From: Fimbriimonadia bacterium | Lineage (GTDB): Bacteria > Armatimonadota > Fimbriimonadia > Fimbriimonadales > Fimbriimonadaceae | Assembly: GCA_030430755.1 (NCBI GenBank) | Contig: JAUIKO010000001.1 | Location: 62,001-126,000, forward strand | DNA: 64,000 bases | Reading direction: 5' to 3' | Shown: in pieces, positions 54,141-62,244 of the stretch | Layout: the number at the start of each line of letters is the position of its first letter | How positions within the stretch are numbered: position 1 is the first letter of the stretch | Translations under genes and position numbers: made by a program | Notes under the pieces: model-generated | Databases searched by the model: none | What the model saw: the letters and a program-made list of their open reading frames with translations, nothing else | What the model was told of the DNA's origin: nothing

Positions 54141-54524
54141 ATGTCAGCAACTATAGAAAAAATCGTAGAAGAAATTAGTAACTTAACAGCTATCGAACTA
54201 TCTGATCTTAAAAAAGCATTAGAAGAAAAGTTTGATGTAACAGCCGCTGCTCCTATGATGGGTATGCCAATGATGGCAGCACCAGGTGGAGATGCAGCTG
54301 CAGTCGAAGAAAAAACTGAATTTACCGTTATGCTAGCAGATGCAGGCGCACAGAAATTACAGGTAATCAAAGCTGTTCGTGAATTAACAGGATTAGGTTT
54401 AAAAGAAGCTAAGGAGTTAGTGGATGGAGCACCTAAAGCTGTTAAAGAAAACGTAAGCAAAGACGAAGCTGAAAAAGTAAAAGCTGCATTAGAAGGTGCA
54501 GGTGCAAAAGTAGAATTAAAGTAA
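54141..54524 (+). CDS. rplL: 50S ribosomal protein L7/L12
   Basis: The acidic ribosomal stalk protein that recruits translation factors. N-terminal dimerisation helices ([27 protein letters not shown]), Ala/Gly/Met hinge ([22 protein letters not shown]) and C-terminal domain [49 protein letters not shown]. 127 residues. AGAGGG precedes ATG 54141. Ends the rplJL operon at a strong terminator. Confidence 0.96.
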   Translation: MSATIEKIVEEISNLTAIELSDLKKALEEKFDVTAAAPMMGMPMMAAPGGDAAAVEEKTEFTVMLADAGAQKLQVIKAVRELTGLGLKEAKELVDGAPKAVKENVSKDEAEKVKAALEGAGAKVELK

Positions 54525-54540
54525 ACGCTTTTGATTTTTA

Positions 54541-54564
54541 AAACCCGCTAAGCGGGTTTTTTTT
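54541..54564 (+). terminator. Rho-independent terminator of rplJ-rplL
   Basis: AAACCCGC / GCGGGTTT (8 bp, TAA loop) followed by T residues to 54564. Confidence 0.93.
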
Positions 54565-54580
54565 ATATCTCTTATTTACA

Positions 54581-55360
54581 ATGATGACTGGCTCATTGCA
54601 AAGGTCCGTAAAGTTAATACGGAAAAACTTTTTATATATTCCACAAAAACTTCAATTTAATGTTCATGAAAAAAATCATGTAGTTATTATAGATTCTGGA
54701 ATAGATTCATCTATGTTTAATTGAGTACTGGATCATGGTTCTGAATTTCTTCTAGAGAATCTTCAAGATATTTTAAAAATTTATCAACATCGTTCTTTTG
54801 CATGGTGGATTTCTCCCTTAGTAGATTATAGTGAGCTTCAAAAAGCTTTAAATGACATTGGTTTTAAAAAAGAAGCAGATGAAACGATTATGTTGTTGGA
54901 TTTAAAACATATTACAAATATTTCTGTAAAGCATCGTCTGGAAATTAAAAAAGTTGTTACGTTATCACAATTAAAAGATTTTATTCAAGTAATGAAAATT
55001 TATGATGAGCACGTGCAAGATATTTATTTAAATTTATGGAATCACTTACAAATAAAGGATACTCCGTTATCTTTGTATGTTGGCTATGTTCATGATTCTC
55101 CAGTATCTATTGGATCATTGTTTAGTCATGAAAAAGAAGGATTACTTACTAATCTTATAACTCTTCCTGAGTATAGAGGCATGGGGTTTGCTACTCAAAT
55201 GATGAAGTATCGTATTCAAGAAGCAGCGAGAAATGGATGCCAGCAGGTATTTTTAACAGCTTCTAATGACGTCAGTAAATATATTTCGGAGAAATTAGGA
55301 TTTGTTTCTTTAGGAGAAAAATATGATTGTTATGAATGTACAGGAGCATTGGAAAAATAG
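54581..55360 (+). pseudogene. GNAT-family acetyltransferase gene interrupted by an in-frame TGA
   Basis: A single reading frame from ATG 54581 (MMTGSLQRSVKLIRK...) to 55360 is broken only by TGA at 54722-54724. Before it the frame reads ...IDSGIDSSMFN, and after it VLDHGSEFLLENLQ...SFAWWISPLVDYSELQKALNDIGF, the usual N-terminal half of two-part GNAT proteins (FAWWIGP type). The C-terminal GNAT domain is intact: VHDSPVSIGSLFS, NLITLPEYRGMGFATQMMKY (acetyl-CoA pyrophosphate loop) and EKLGFVSLGEKYDCYEC. A shorter protein could start at ATG 54890 (156 residues). Either a young pseudogene, a gene whose domain is now made alone, or a sequencing error. TGA is a stop elsewhere in the window. Confidence 0.7.
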
Positions 55361-55407
55361 TTTGGAATAACATTTGAAAGCTGTAATTTAATTTTTCTTC
55401 TTGTTTT

Positions 55408-56322
55408 TTATTGGAGGAGTTCGTTTAAAAGATTTTCTCTATAAGGAAATGCTCCAATTTGAATTAATGCATGGTGAGCAGGATTCTCCGTGCTTTGAAA
55501 ACTATATATTTTAGATAAATTGTATTGTAACGCATCTTTAGCACCGTTCCAGCTTCCTCCTGTATGAGGACGGGCATGCATCACAATACTTTTATTTCCA
55601 GTGCTATAAATAAGTTTATTCCTTAAATAAGCTCCCCATGGCGTAAAAGGCATATTTGGGGGGAATGGTGATAATATTGTAATATTCTGTGGCACGGAAG
55701 AATTAAAATCTTTTTGTGTAATCCCTCGGGGAAGAATTTTAATAAAATGTTTTCCTCTAGACTTTATATAACTATTTTCTGCAACAGAATCGACTCCATT
55801 AGCTCCACCAGAACAAATAGATATATTATTATGCGCTAAAGATTCTGCAACATTTCGAGTGTGCAATACAATATTTGCTGGAATGGTTCTAGAACCTACA
55901 ATAGAAACAGTAGGACCTATTCTGGCGGGTTGATTAGCCCAGAGGACTGGGGGATAACTGTTAGGAAGCTTTTCCTTCCAAGAACTTGGATACTCGTTAC
56001 AAAAACAGGTGATGATATGTCTTTTTTGTAAATAAGATAGAATATTGTTGGTGTAGTGTTCCGATTTGCTATCTTTTAAATACCTGTGAGAATCTATATG
56101 ATTTAAGGCATCTGTAGCATTTTCTATAGGTGATGTGTGCTCTAGAAAAGTATTCAAGATTTTATTTTGATGTTGGTACTCTTTCCAAGAAATACCAATA
56201 TTTTTGCGTGGTGTGAATAGAAGAGCGGTAAGTATTTGTTTATTGCTTAAAAGTTTTCTGTTTAGTGCTATATCCAGCATATGAATACATACATTATTTA
56301 ACACATAACTGTAAAATTGCAC
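55408..56322 (-). CDS. Divergent DprA/Smf-like DNA-processing protein
   Basis: A 304-residue protein with the DprA Rossmann pattern: YPPVLWANQPARIGPTVSIVGSRTIP (family IVGSR motif, near residue 140), SICSGGANGVDSVAENSYI (SGxAxGID-like), ILPRGI, and RNKLIYSTGNKSIVMHARPHTGGSWNGAKDAL. DprA loads RecA on incoming single-stranded DNA in natural transformation. It is more divergent than usual, and ATG 56280 (MLDIALNRKLL...) may be the true start. No com genes are adjacent, so transformation itself is not shown. Confidence 0.7.
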   Translation of the reverse strand: MQFYSYVLNNVCIHMLDIALNRKLLSNKQILTALLFTPRKNIGISWKEYQHQNKILNTFLEHTSPIENATDALNHIDSHRYLKDSKSEHYTNNILSYLQKRHIITCFCNEYPSSWKEKLPNSYPPVLWANQPARIGPTVSIVGSRTIPANIVLHTRNVAESLAHNNISICSGGANGVDSVAENSYIKSRGKHFIKILPRGITQKDFNSSVPQNITILSPFPPNMPFTPWGAYLRNKLIYSTGNKSIVMHARPHTGGSWNGAKDALQYNLSKIYSFQSTENPAHHALIQIGAFPYRENLLNELLQ

Positions 56323-56485
56323 TCGTTATATTTGCGTGTTTTAGGTTTGAAAGCTGCCATAAAGAGTAAATTTTTAAAAAAAGATGATGTCATAAGGAAT
56401 CAGACCTATTCTTTAAGATTTGTTAAGGAATTATGTGTGAAAATAATACTTATAAAACCACGTATTTATTTCAGGATATACTGCA
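56323..56485. other. Intergenic region, no gene seen
   Basis: Divergent spacer between the DprA-like and AraC-type genes. A short open frame across it has no ribosome binding site or similarity and overlaps the AraC start. Confidence 0.35.
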
Positions 56486-57379
56486 ATGTCTACAAATGTA
56501 ATTAAGAAAACATATAAAACAATTCATAATCCGTTACGACAAACGTCATATCAAGATTCTGAAAAATTAAAATCTCGATTGTTAGACATTCAGTTTCATC
56601 AGGGAAAACAATCTTCTGTTTGGTTTAAGAAATTAAACAATTCAGCAGGAAGTTTTAAGCTAATGATAATGAACAAAGGGAGTGCTATTCTAAAACAAAA
56701 TGATAGTATTGCTATGATTCCAGAAAATAGTATTTTGTTCTTACAAAGTGGTATAGATTTAGAAATGCAGCTATCTCGCGGAGATTATTCGATATATGAA
56801 ATCACCTGGGATTCAGCCATTACCATTGGTTTAAGTCGATGGATATCTAAAACTCATTTAGAAGATTCTGAACAACATAAAGTTACCTTTTGTCAGGGAG
56901 ATCATCCAGGACTCATGGATATATATAAAAAAGTTATAGAATTATCAAAAAATAACGATATTGATTCAGAGGTTGTTTTATTGGGTTATATGCATGAGCT
57001 TGTTATGAATACATGTCAATCTAGAAACCAGATTCAATTAGCAATAATCCCAGAAAATGCTCCTTTATTTATTAAGAGGTTGTTAAAGCAAGTTAAGAAA
57101 AATCCTACTCGTAATTGGTCCTTAAAAGATGCTGCAGCCTATGTTGGCTATTCATCATATCATTTATCAAGAAGTTTTCGAAATATTATGGACTATGGGT
57201 TTCCAGAATTTGTTGATCGATGTAGAATCGAGGTTGCTATAAAATATTTGTGTGAAGGTAAGTCTATTGAGCAGATAGCAAGTTTTTGTGGCTACTGTTC
57301 TGCACATGTTTTTCGAGAATCACTAAAAAAATATACCGGTTTTCTTCCTTCTGAATTACGTGGAGTAAATATATATTAG
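56486..57379 (+). CDS. AraC/XylS-family transcriptional regulator
   Basis: A 297-residue regulator. The first ~170 residues look like a cupin/AraC-type ligand-binding fold (SFKLMIMNKGSAILKQND...SILFLQSGIDLEM). The C-terminal double HTH is plain: WSLKDAAAYVGYSSYHLSRSFRNIMDYGFPEFVDRCRIEVAIKYL (about residues 213-258) and KSIEQIASFCGYCSAHVFRESLKKYTGFLPSELR (about 260-293). Effector and targets are unknown. Convergent with the Y-family polymerase gene across six bases. Confidence 0.85.
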   Translation: MSTNVIKKTYKTIHNPLRQTSYQDSEKLKSRLLDIQFHQGKQSSVWFKKLNNSAGSFKLMIMNKGSAILKQNDSIAMIPENSILFLQSGIDLEMQLSRGDYSIYEITWDSAITIGLSRWISKTHLEDSEQHKVTFCQGDHPGLMDIYKKVIELSKNNDIDSEVVLLGYMHELVMNTCQSRNQIQLAIIPENAPLFIKRLLKQVKKNPTRNWSLKDAAAYVGYSSYHLSRSFRNIMDYGFPEFVDRCRIEVAIKYLCEGKSIEQIASFCGYCSAHVFRESLKKYTGFLPSELRGVNIY

Positions 57380-57385
57380 AAAAAA

Positions 57386-58660
57386 CTACTCTTGGAAAAG
57401 AGTGGTTTTTTGAAAAGCTATTTTTTCTTGTGCTGTTTCTTTTGCATCGTTCATAGAAGCTAAAAACACTTTGTTTTTACCAAATTTTTTATTGACTGAA
57501 TCAAGCGCGTGACTAAGACTTACTGATTTATTGTAATGATCGAATAAATCCAGTGTAATCTGTTCAGGTTTATACAAATTAAAAAATGTAATAGAAACCA
57601 GAATAGGATTCTGAAAGAGTTTAGGATTCCATATGTCTAGAAAAACACTCATAAAGTAGTTTAAATCTTGTGATATATGAAGGTTTATTTTTTCTTTCCA
57701 GCTACGTTTGTTTCCTTTTATATAGATACTCATTCCTTTACACCAAAGGTTTTCTGATCTTAACCTAGCAGATGCTTTTGTTAATAATCGAATGAGCACT
57801 TGTTTAGCACCTTCACTGTTTCTAAATTCAGGAGGTAGTACATGAGAATGGCCTAATGTTGTTCTTTTTCTATCTGGAACTGGTATTTCGTATCCTCTTA
57901 ACCAGTACCACCATCTTTCTCCAATAATAGATCCAAATGCTTTGACTAACTCTTTGGAAGTCGCGTTAAGCATGTCTTGAGTGTTATAAATTCTTGCTTT
58001 AATTAAACGTCGTTCCATTTTCGTATTTATTCCTGGAAAATCTTTTAGTTGTAATTTTTGAATTTTGTCGTAGATTTCTAGAGACTTAATAGTGGTTAAA
58101 CCATCGGGTTTGTTCATGTTAGAAGCGATTTTAGCTAAGAATGTGTTAGGGGCAATACCTATATTGCAACGTATACATGGTCCTATCTGTTTGATTAAAA
58201 TCTGTTTCATTTGTTTTGCTATATTCATAGCAATATTTGGAATCATTTCATCGCCTAGTAAAATAAAAGACATTTCATCAATACTTAATACTTTATGGAT
58301 AGGTAGAACTTGTTCTAATATTGATTTTATTTGTCTATGGTAATGAACATAAATGGGTGGTCTTGCTTGAATGATATTGATTTGTGGACATTTATGGATA
58401 GCATCACTTACTTTAGTACCGGTGCCAATTCCATACTTTTTTGCTTCATACGAAGCGGAAATTAATATACTATTTTCAGAGAGTACTGGAACAATACCAA
58501 CGGGTTTTCCTGCAAGACTGGGTCTAGCATCTTGTTCTACAGATGCAAAGTATGCATTTAAATCTAAAAACAGAAATCTAAGAGGTAGATTCTGATTCCA
58601 TCCATTATCAGTAGTATTAAAAAGATTTGTTCTGTTTTGGATTAGCATACTATCTATCAT
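57386..58660 (-). CDS. Y-family DNA polymerase (DinB/UmuC-like)
   Basis: A 424-residue translesion polymerase. Catalytic carboxylates: FLDLNAYFASVEQ (near residue 33) and SIDEMSF (near 126). SASYEAKKYGIGTGTKVSDA, the helix-hairpin-helix LKDFPGINTKMERRL and the little-finger region (TTLGHSHVLPPEFRN...ASARLRSENLWCKG) follow in the right order. No beta-clamp motif of the QLxLF kind is certain (ITLDLFD near residue 380 is a candidate). Roughly UmuC/ImuB/DinB class; no umuD or lexA lies beside it. Begins near ATG 58660. Confidence 0.85.
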   Translation of the reverse strand: MIDSMLIQNRTNLFNTTDNGWNQNLPLRFLFLDLNAYFASVEQDARPSLAGKPVGIVPVLSENSILISASYEAKKYGIGTGTKVSDAIHKCPQINIIQARPPIYVHYHRQIKSILEQVLPIHKVLSIDEMSFILLGDEMIPNIAMNIAKQMKQILIKQIGPCIRCNIGIAPNTFLAKIASNMNKPDGLTTIKSLEIYDKIQKLQLKDFPGINTKMERRLIKARIYNTQDMLNATSKELVKAFGSIIGERWWYWLRGYEIPVPDRKRTTLGHSHVLPPEFRNSEGAKQVLIRLLTKASARLRSENLWCKGMSIYIKGNKRSWKEKINLHISQDLNYFMSVFLDIWNPKLFQNPILVSITFFNLYKPEQITLDLFDHYNKSVSLSHALDSVNKKFGKNKVFLASMNDAKETAQEKIAFQKTTLFQE

Positions 58661-58705
58661 TATTCTTTTTATAAAGAATGTTTTGTATTATTCTGATAAT
58701 AATGT

Positions 58706-59563
58706 TTGGACATGATAGGGATAAGGTATTTGTTTTTTCTGTTTTTTGCTGTGATTTGTGTGTTTTTATTAAATAAAAACACAGCTTTTGGAATTTCAAT
58801 TCTGGAAATAAAGGATGGAGAAAAAAATACACTTAGCTGTAAGGAATTATATTTAAATTTTATAAATGATTGTAAAGAAATGTATCATTGCTATTCTAAA
58901 AAGACGGAGGAAGAAGAAATCCCTATAGAGTGTCAAGATAAAATATCTTTTTATAAAGATTTTAAAAATATTCAAAATCTACCGATGATTGCGGGTGCGG
59001 TTTTGATCGATGCTCATTGGATTATAGGTTCTGCGCACAATTTAAATGGAGCAGAAAAGTTAGGGTTTATCTATTCTGTTAAAGATCATGTTTATTTTTC
59101 GGGAATTAAAAAAGTTTATAATTATCCAAATGGCGATTTAGCACTAGCTAGGCTTTCTGATCCTATAAGCAGTGATTGCGCTCCTGTTAAAATAGTAGAT
59201 AAGGGTGAAATGCTGCACAAGAATGACTGTTTTTATGCAGTGTCTGATTATCTTCACCATAAGAGCGGAGGAATTTCCGATTCTGATGTAAACATTCAGA
59301 TACCTATGGATTGTTTTCTGCAAGAAGATGTTTTAAATGATTCTACACAACTCCAATTTTTTGTCAAAGATTATGACACTATTAAATTTAGTACCCATGG
59401 AGGAGATAGTGGTTCGGGAATTGTTCGAAAACGTGATGATCAATATGAACTTGTAGCGATTTATCCAGCTCCAAAAGGTAAAGGTTTAGGTGCTATCAAT
59501 CTTGGAAATGGAGAAGTAGCTGAGTGGATTAAGAAAACCTTAGAAGAAAATCACCATTTGTGA
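58706..59563 (+). CDS. Secreted trypsin-like serine protease
   Basis: A 285-residue exported protein with a hydrophobic N-terminal signal (about residues 8-29). It has the S1 catalytic triad in order: His in HWIIGSAHN (near residue 112), Asp in NGDLALARLSDP (near 150) and Ser in STHGGDSGSGIV (near 238, the GDSGG-like motif). The Asp-Ser spacing fits the chymotrypsin fold. Six or more cysteines may form disulphides. S1 proteases are uncommon in intracellular bacteria and suggest action outside the cell. Its 3' end overlaps the convergent J-domain gene by 13 nt. Confidence 0.75.
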   Translation: MDMIGIRYLFFLFFAVICVFLLNKNTAFGISILEIKDGEKNTLSCKELYLNFINDCKEMYHCYSKKTEEEEIPIECQDKISFYKDFKNIQNLPMIAGAVLIDAHWIIGSAHNLNGAEKLGFIYSVKDHVYFSGIKKVYNYPNGDLALARLSDPISSDCAPVKIVDKGEMLHKNDCFYAVSDYLHHKSGGISDSDVNIQIPMDCFLQEDVLNDSTQLQFFVKDYDTIKFSTHGGDSGSGIVRKRDDQYELVAIYPAPKGKGLGAINLGNGEVAEWIKKTLEENHHL

Positions 59564-59925
59564 TACTGCTTAATACGTTCATAAGCACTATTAAGTTCAG
59601 TCATTTTATCTTTAGATATTCTTTTTTCTTCTTCCGATTTGTTGGCCTGTTTGTCTGGGTGCCATGTACGAGCTAGTATTTTGTAAATGTTTTCGACATC
59701 CTTTTTAGGGGTTTCTTCAGTAACTCCTAAAAGTTGGAAGGCTTCATTCAGTTTGTTTAATTCATCATTATTTAATCCACTATTATTCTGTTTTTGTTTT
59801 CTACTCCATTGTCGAGTTAGTTCAGGATCGTTGATATCGATACCTAAAAATGGAATGTGGCACCCATGAATCGATATGTATATAGTAAAGCAGATATGTA
59901 TGAAGAGGATTTTGTTATTGTGCAT
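59551..59925 (-). CDS. Exported J-domain (DnaJ-like) protein
   Basis: A 124-residue protein. The J-domain (residues about 62-122) has the invariant HPD motif in ILARTWHPDKQANKS, with LNEAFQLLGVTEETPKKDVENIYK before it and SAYERIKQYH after it. The N-terminus is a hydrophobic signal with a lipobox-like IHGC (residues 19-22), so the J-domain may be outside the cytoplasm, lipid-anchored or secreted, not next to the bacterial DnaK. No Gly/Phe or zinc domain. It could engage a host Hsp70, which is inference. Confidence 0.75.
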   Translation of the reverse strand: MHNNKILFIHICFTIYISIHGCHIPFLGIDINDPELTRQWSRKQKQNNSGLNNDELNKLNEAFQLLGVTEETPKKDVENIYKILARTWHPDKQANKSEEEKRISKDKMTELNSAYERIKQYHKW

Positions 59926-60026
59926 AAAAGGTTTCTTTAAAGTTGTTTATACTAACTATAGTATAAACAACTTTATTTAGTAGTATCTATAGGTGGGAGT
60001 TTTTCTATTGAGAATAAATAGAGATA

Positions 60027-60473
60027 CTATGATTTATTCGGATTGGATTGTAGTATTTTTCTTAAATCATCTGGAATAGTGATAGCTTTTCTTTCCTTAC
60101 CCATGGCCACGTGCCATGAATAAGCTTCGCAGCTATGTTCTTCAGTTGTTTCATTAAAAATAGTATATTTAAATAGTACTGCAGCTCTTGTAATTTCTTC
60201 TATCCAGACCTTAACAGCGATGATATCATCGTACTTGATTTCTCTAATGTACTTAATGTTTAACTCTACAGCTGGAAATTTAATGTTTTCTTGTTCAATT
60301 TCTTTTACTGTTTTTCCAAGTTTTCTAAATAAAGTTCCTCTAGCCTGCTCGAGCCATAGAGCATAACTACCGTAATATGCATGACCCATTTGATCGGTTT
60401 CGCCATATCTGACTTGTATTTTATCAACGATAGCATGTACATGATCTGTAGTTTTTTTGATTTTTTCACTCAT
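60027..60473 (-). CDS. Acyl-CoA thioesterase, YbgC/4HBT family
   Basis: A 148-residue hot-dog-fold thioesterase. The catalytic-Asp motif VRYGETDQMGHAYYGSYALWLEQAR (near residue 22) and the later VELNIKYIREIKYDDIIAVKVWIEEI are typical of the YbgC/4-hydroxybenzoyl-CoA thioesterase group. It hydrolyses short or medium acyl-CoAs. No tol-pal genes are adjacent, unlike the usual ybgC location. Confidence 0.85.
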   Translation of the reverse strand: MSEKIKKTTDHVHAIVDKIQVRYGETDQMGHAYYGSYALWLEQARGTLFRKLGKTVKEIEQENIKFPAVELNIKYIREIKYDDIIAVKVWIEEITRAAVLFKYTIFNETTEEHSCEAYSWHVAMGKERKAITIPDDLRKILQSNPNKS

Positions 60474-60638
60474 AAGGTTATGTTCTTATTAAAATTATAA
60501 CATTCAAATAGAATAAACTTAGATTACGAGTGTTTTTATCTCGTATAAGATTTCCTTAATTAAAGTAATAGGTATTCTAATGAAGTTTAATGGCATGAAG
60601 TTGGGTTTTAATGTTACAATACTGGAAGGTGTCTGTTT

Positions 60639-61370
60639 GTGAATACGAGTTTTATTCAATATGAAGATGTGTCAGTACAATATTCTCCTTATGTAATGGG
60701 GATTGATAATATAAATTTATCTATCGAGCAAGGAGAATTTGTTTTTTTTATTGGGCCTACAGGATCAGGAAAATCTACCACTTTAAAACTTCTGACTAGG
60801 GAAGTTGAACATACTTCAGGACATCTTTGGTTGAGCGGCAAACTTCTTGATCATTGGAAAGAGAGTAGTATCCCGATTTTAAGAAGAAATATGGGAATAG
60901 TGCCTCAGAATTGTGGACTCCTACCCAATAAAAAAGTTTGGGAAAATATCAATTACGCTCTTAGGGCGATAGGTGTCCCCAGGAGAACCGCTAGAAAAAG
61001 GGTTATAGAAATCTTAGAACAGGTCAACATTGCACAGCGGGCGGATGCATATCCATCTGAATTGAGTGGGGGAGAAAAGCAGAGAGTGGCTATAGGGCGG
61101 GCTTTAGTAAATAATCCACCACTTCTTATTGCCGACGAGCCTACGGCGAATCTAGACCCTGAATGTAGTTTAGATATTATGAGTTTATTGATGAGGTTAA
61201 ATGATGAAGGAACAACCGTACTTGTTTCTACACACGAACACCATTTAGTTACCATGTTAAAGAAAAGAGTTATTAATTTATCCAGAGGTAAAATTGTAAC
61301 AGATGATGTTCCATCATTAGATAATAATTATTTAGCACCTGAGATGTATGTATATTCTGGACCGAATTGA
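60639..61370 (+). CDS. ftsE: Cell-division ABC transporter ATP-binding protein FtsE
   Basis: FtsE and FtsX form a complex that couples the division ring to peptidoglycan hydrolysis. Walker A IGPTGSGKST, Q-loop GIVPQNCGLLP, signature LSGGEKQRVAIGRALVNNPP, Walker B LLIADEPTANLD and switch His in VSTHEHHL are all present. 243 residues. It starts at GTG 60639 and overlaps the ftsX start by 23 nt, so they are translated together. Confidence 0.93.
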   Translation: MNTSFIQYEDVSVQYSPYVMGIDNINLSIEQGEFVFFIGPTGSGKSTTLKLLTREVEHTSGHLWLSGKLLDHWKESSIPILRRNMGIVPQNCGLLPNKKVWENINYALRAIGVPRRTARKRVIEILEQVNIAQRADAYPSELSGGEKQRVAIGRALVNNPPLLIADEPTANLDPECSLDIMSLLMRLNDEGTTVLVSTHEHHLVTMLKKRVINLSRGKIVTDDVPSLDNNYLAPEMYVYSGPN

Positions 61371-62244
61371 ATTTATATTGCGTGAATCGTTTACGGCACT
61401 GTTTCGTAACAAATGGATGAGTATATCTTCCATTGTTACTTGTATGTTGACACTCTTTTTATTAGGAGGATGGGGAACATCTTATTATTATTTAAAGAGA
61501 TACTCTGCATCCCTTCCAAGTAAATTTGAAATGAGAGTCTTTTTAAGCGATAAGCTTGAGGAATCAAAGATAGAAGATACCATTAAGAGTGTTAAAGATA
61601 TACCTGGAGTTGCAGATGTCTGGAGGTTAGATAGAAATACTGTATGGGAAAGACAGAAGCAGTTGATGCCAGAATTAACAGAAGATATAGAAAACCCCTT
61701 GCCCGAAACACTAAAACTTACTTTATCGGATCTTTCTACTACTAAGCAGATCGTTCAGCGTATACAAGAGTTACCATACGTAGAGAAGAATGGGGTTTCA
61801 ACATTTTTAGAGGAACAAGAGTTTATTGCGCAGACAATGTCTACGATTAATAAGTTGGCTGGAGGTCTGGTTAGCTTAATGATCGTCTGTAGTGGTCTCC
61901 TTATTTATAATACAATTCGTATGACGATTATTTCGCGTAGAAAAGAGTTTAAGATTATGCATTTAATAGGTGCTAGCAGAGAAACGATTATTATTCCATT
62001 ATTAGTAGAAGGTTTACTTCAGGGTGTTGTGGGTGGAATAATAGCGTCCGTATTCTTATTTTTTAGCTATTATAGTATGATCGAATTGTTTCAATCTATA
62101 TTTAATTCTTGGCATATGGATCGAGCAGAGCACATGATCGCTGGCCTATCTATTACAGGAATGGGTGGACTATTTGGTTTTACCTGTTCTTTTATAGCAG
62201 TAAATGAGTCGAAAAAAAGGTTGTCTGTTACAGGTAAAAACTAA
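61348..62244 (+). CDS. ftsX: Cell-division protein FtsX
   Basis: A 298-residue permease-like protein. One N-terminal transmembrane helix (about residues 22-44), a periplasmic ECD (about 55-165, with VFLSDKLEESKIEDTI and LSDLSTTKQIV) and three C-terminal helices (about 172, 219 and 267 onward) match FtsX topology. It transmits FtsE ATPase cycles to a periplasmic amidase activator. Its TAA overlaps the following ATG (TAATG). Confidence 0.9.
   Translation: MYILDRIEFILRESFTALFRNKWMSISSIVTCMLTLFLLGGWGTSYYYLKRYSASLPSKFEMRVFLSDKLEESKIEDTIKSVKDIPGVADVWRLDRNTVWERQKQLMPELTEDIENPLPETLKLTLSDLSTTKQIVQRIQELPYVEKNGVSTFLEEQEFIAQTMSTINKLAGGLVSLMIVCSGLLIYNTIRMTIISRRKEFKIMHLIGASRETIIIPLLVEGLLQGVVGGIIASVFLFFSYYSMIELFQSIFNSWHMDRAEHMIAGLSITGMGGLFGFTCSFIAVNESKKRLSVTGKN

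Noticed and set aside
54722-54724. TGA recoded as an amino acid (selenocysteine or Trp)
   Set aside because: TGA ends pyrH, hfq and miaA here, RF2 is present, no SECIS-like hairpin was seen just downstream, and GNAT proteins do not need selenocysteine.
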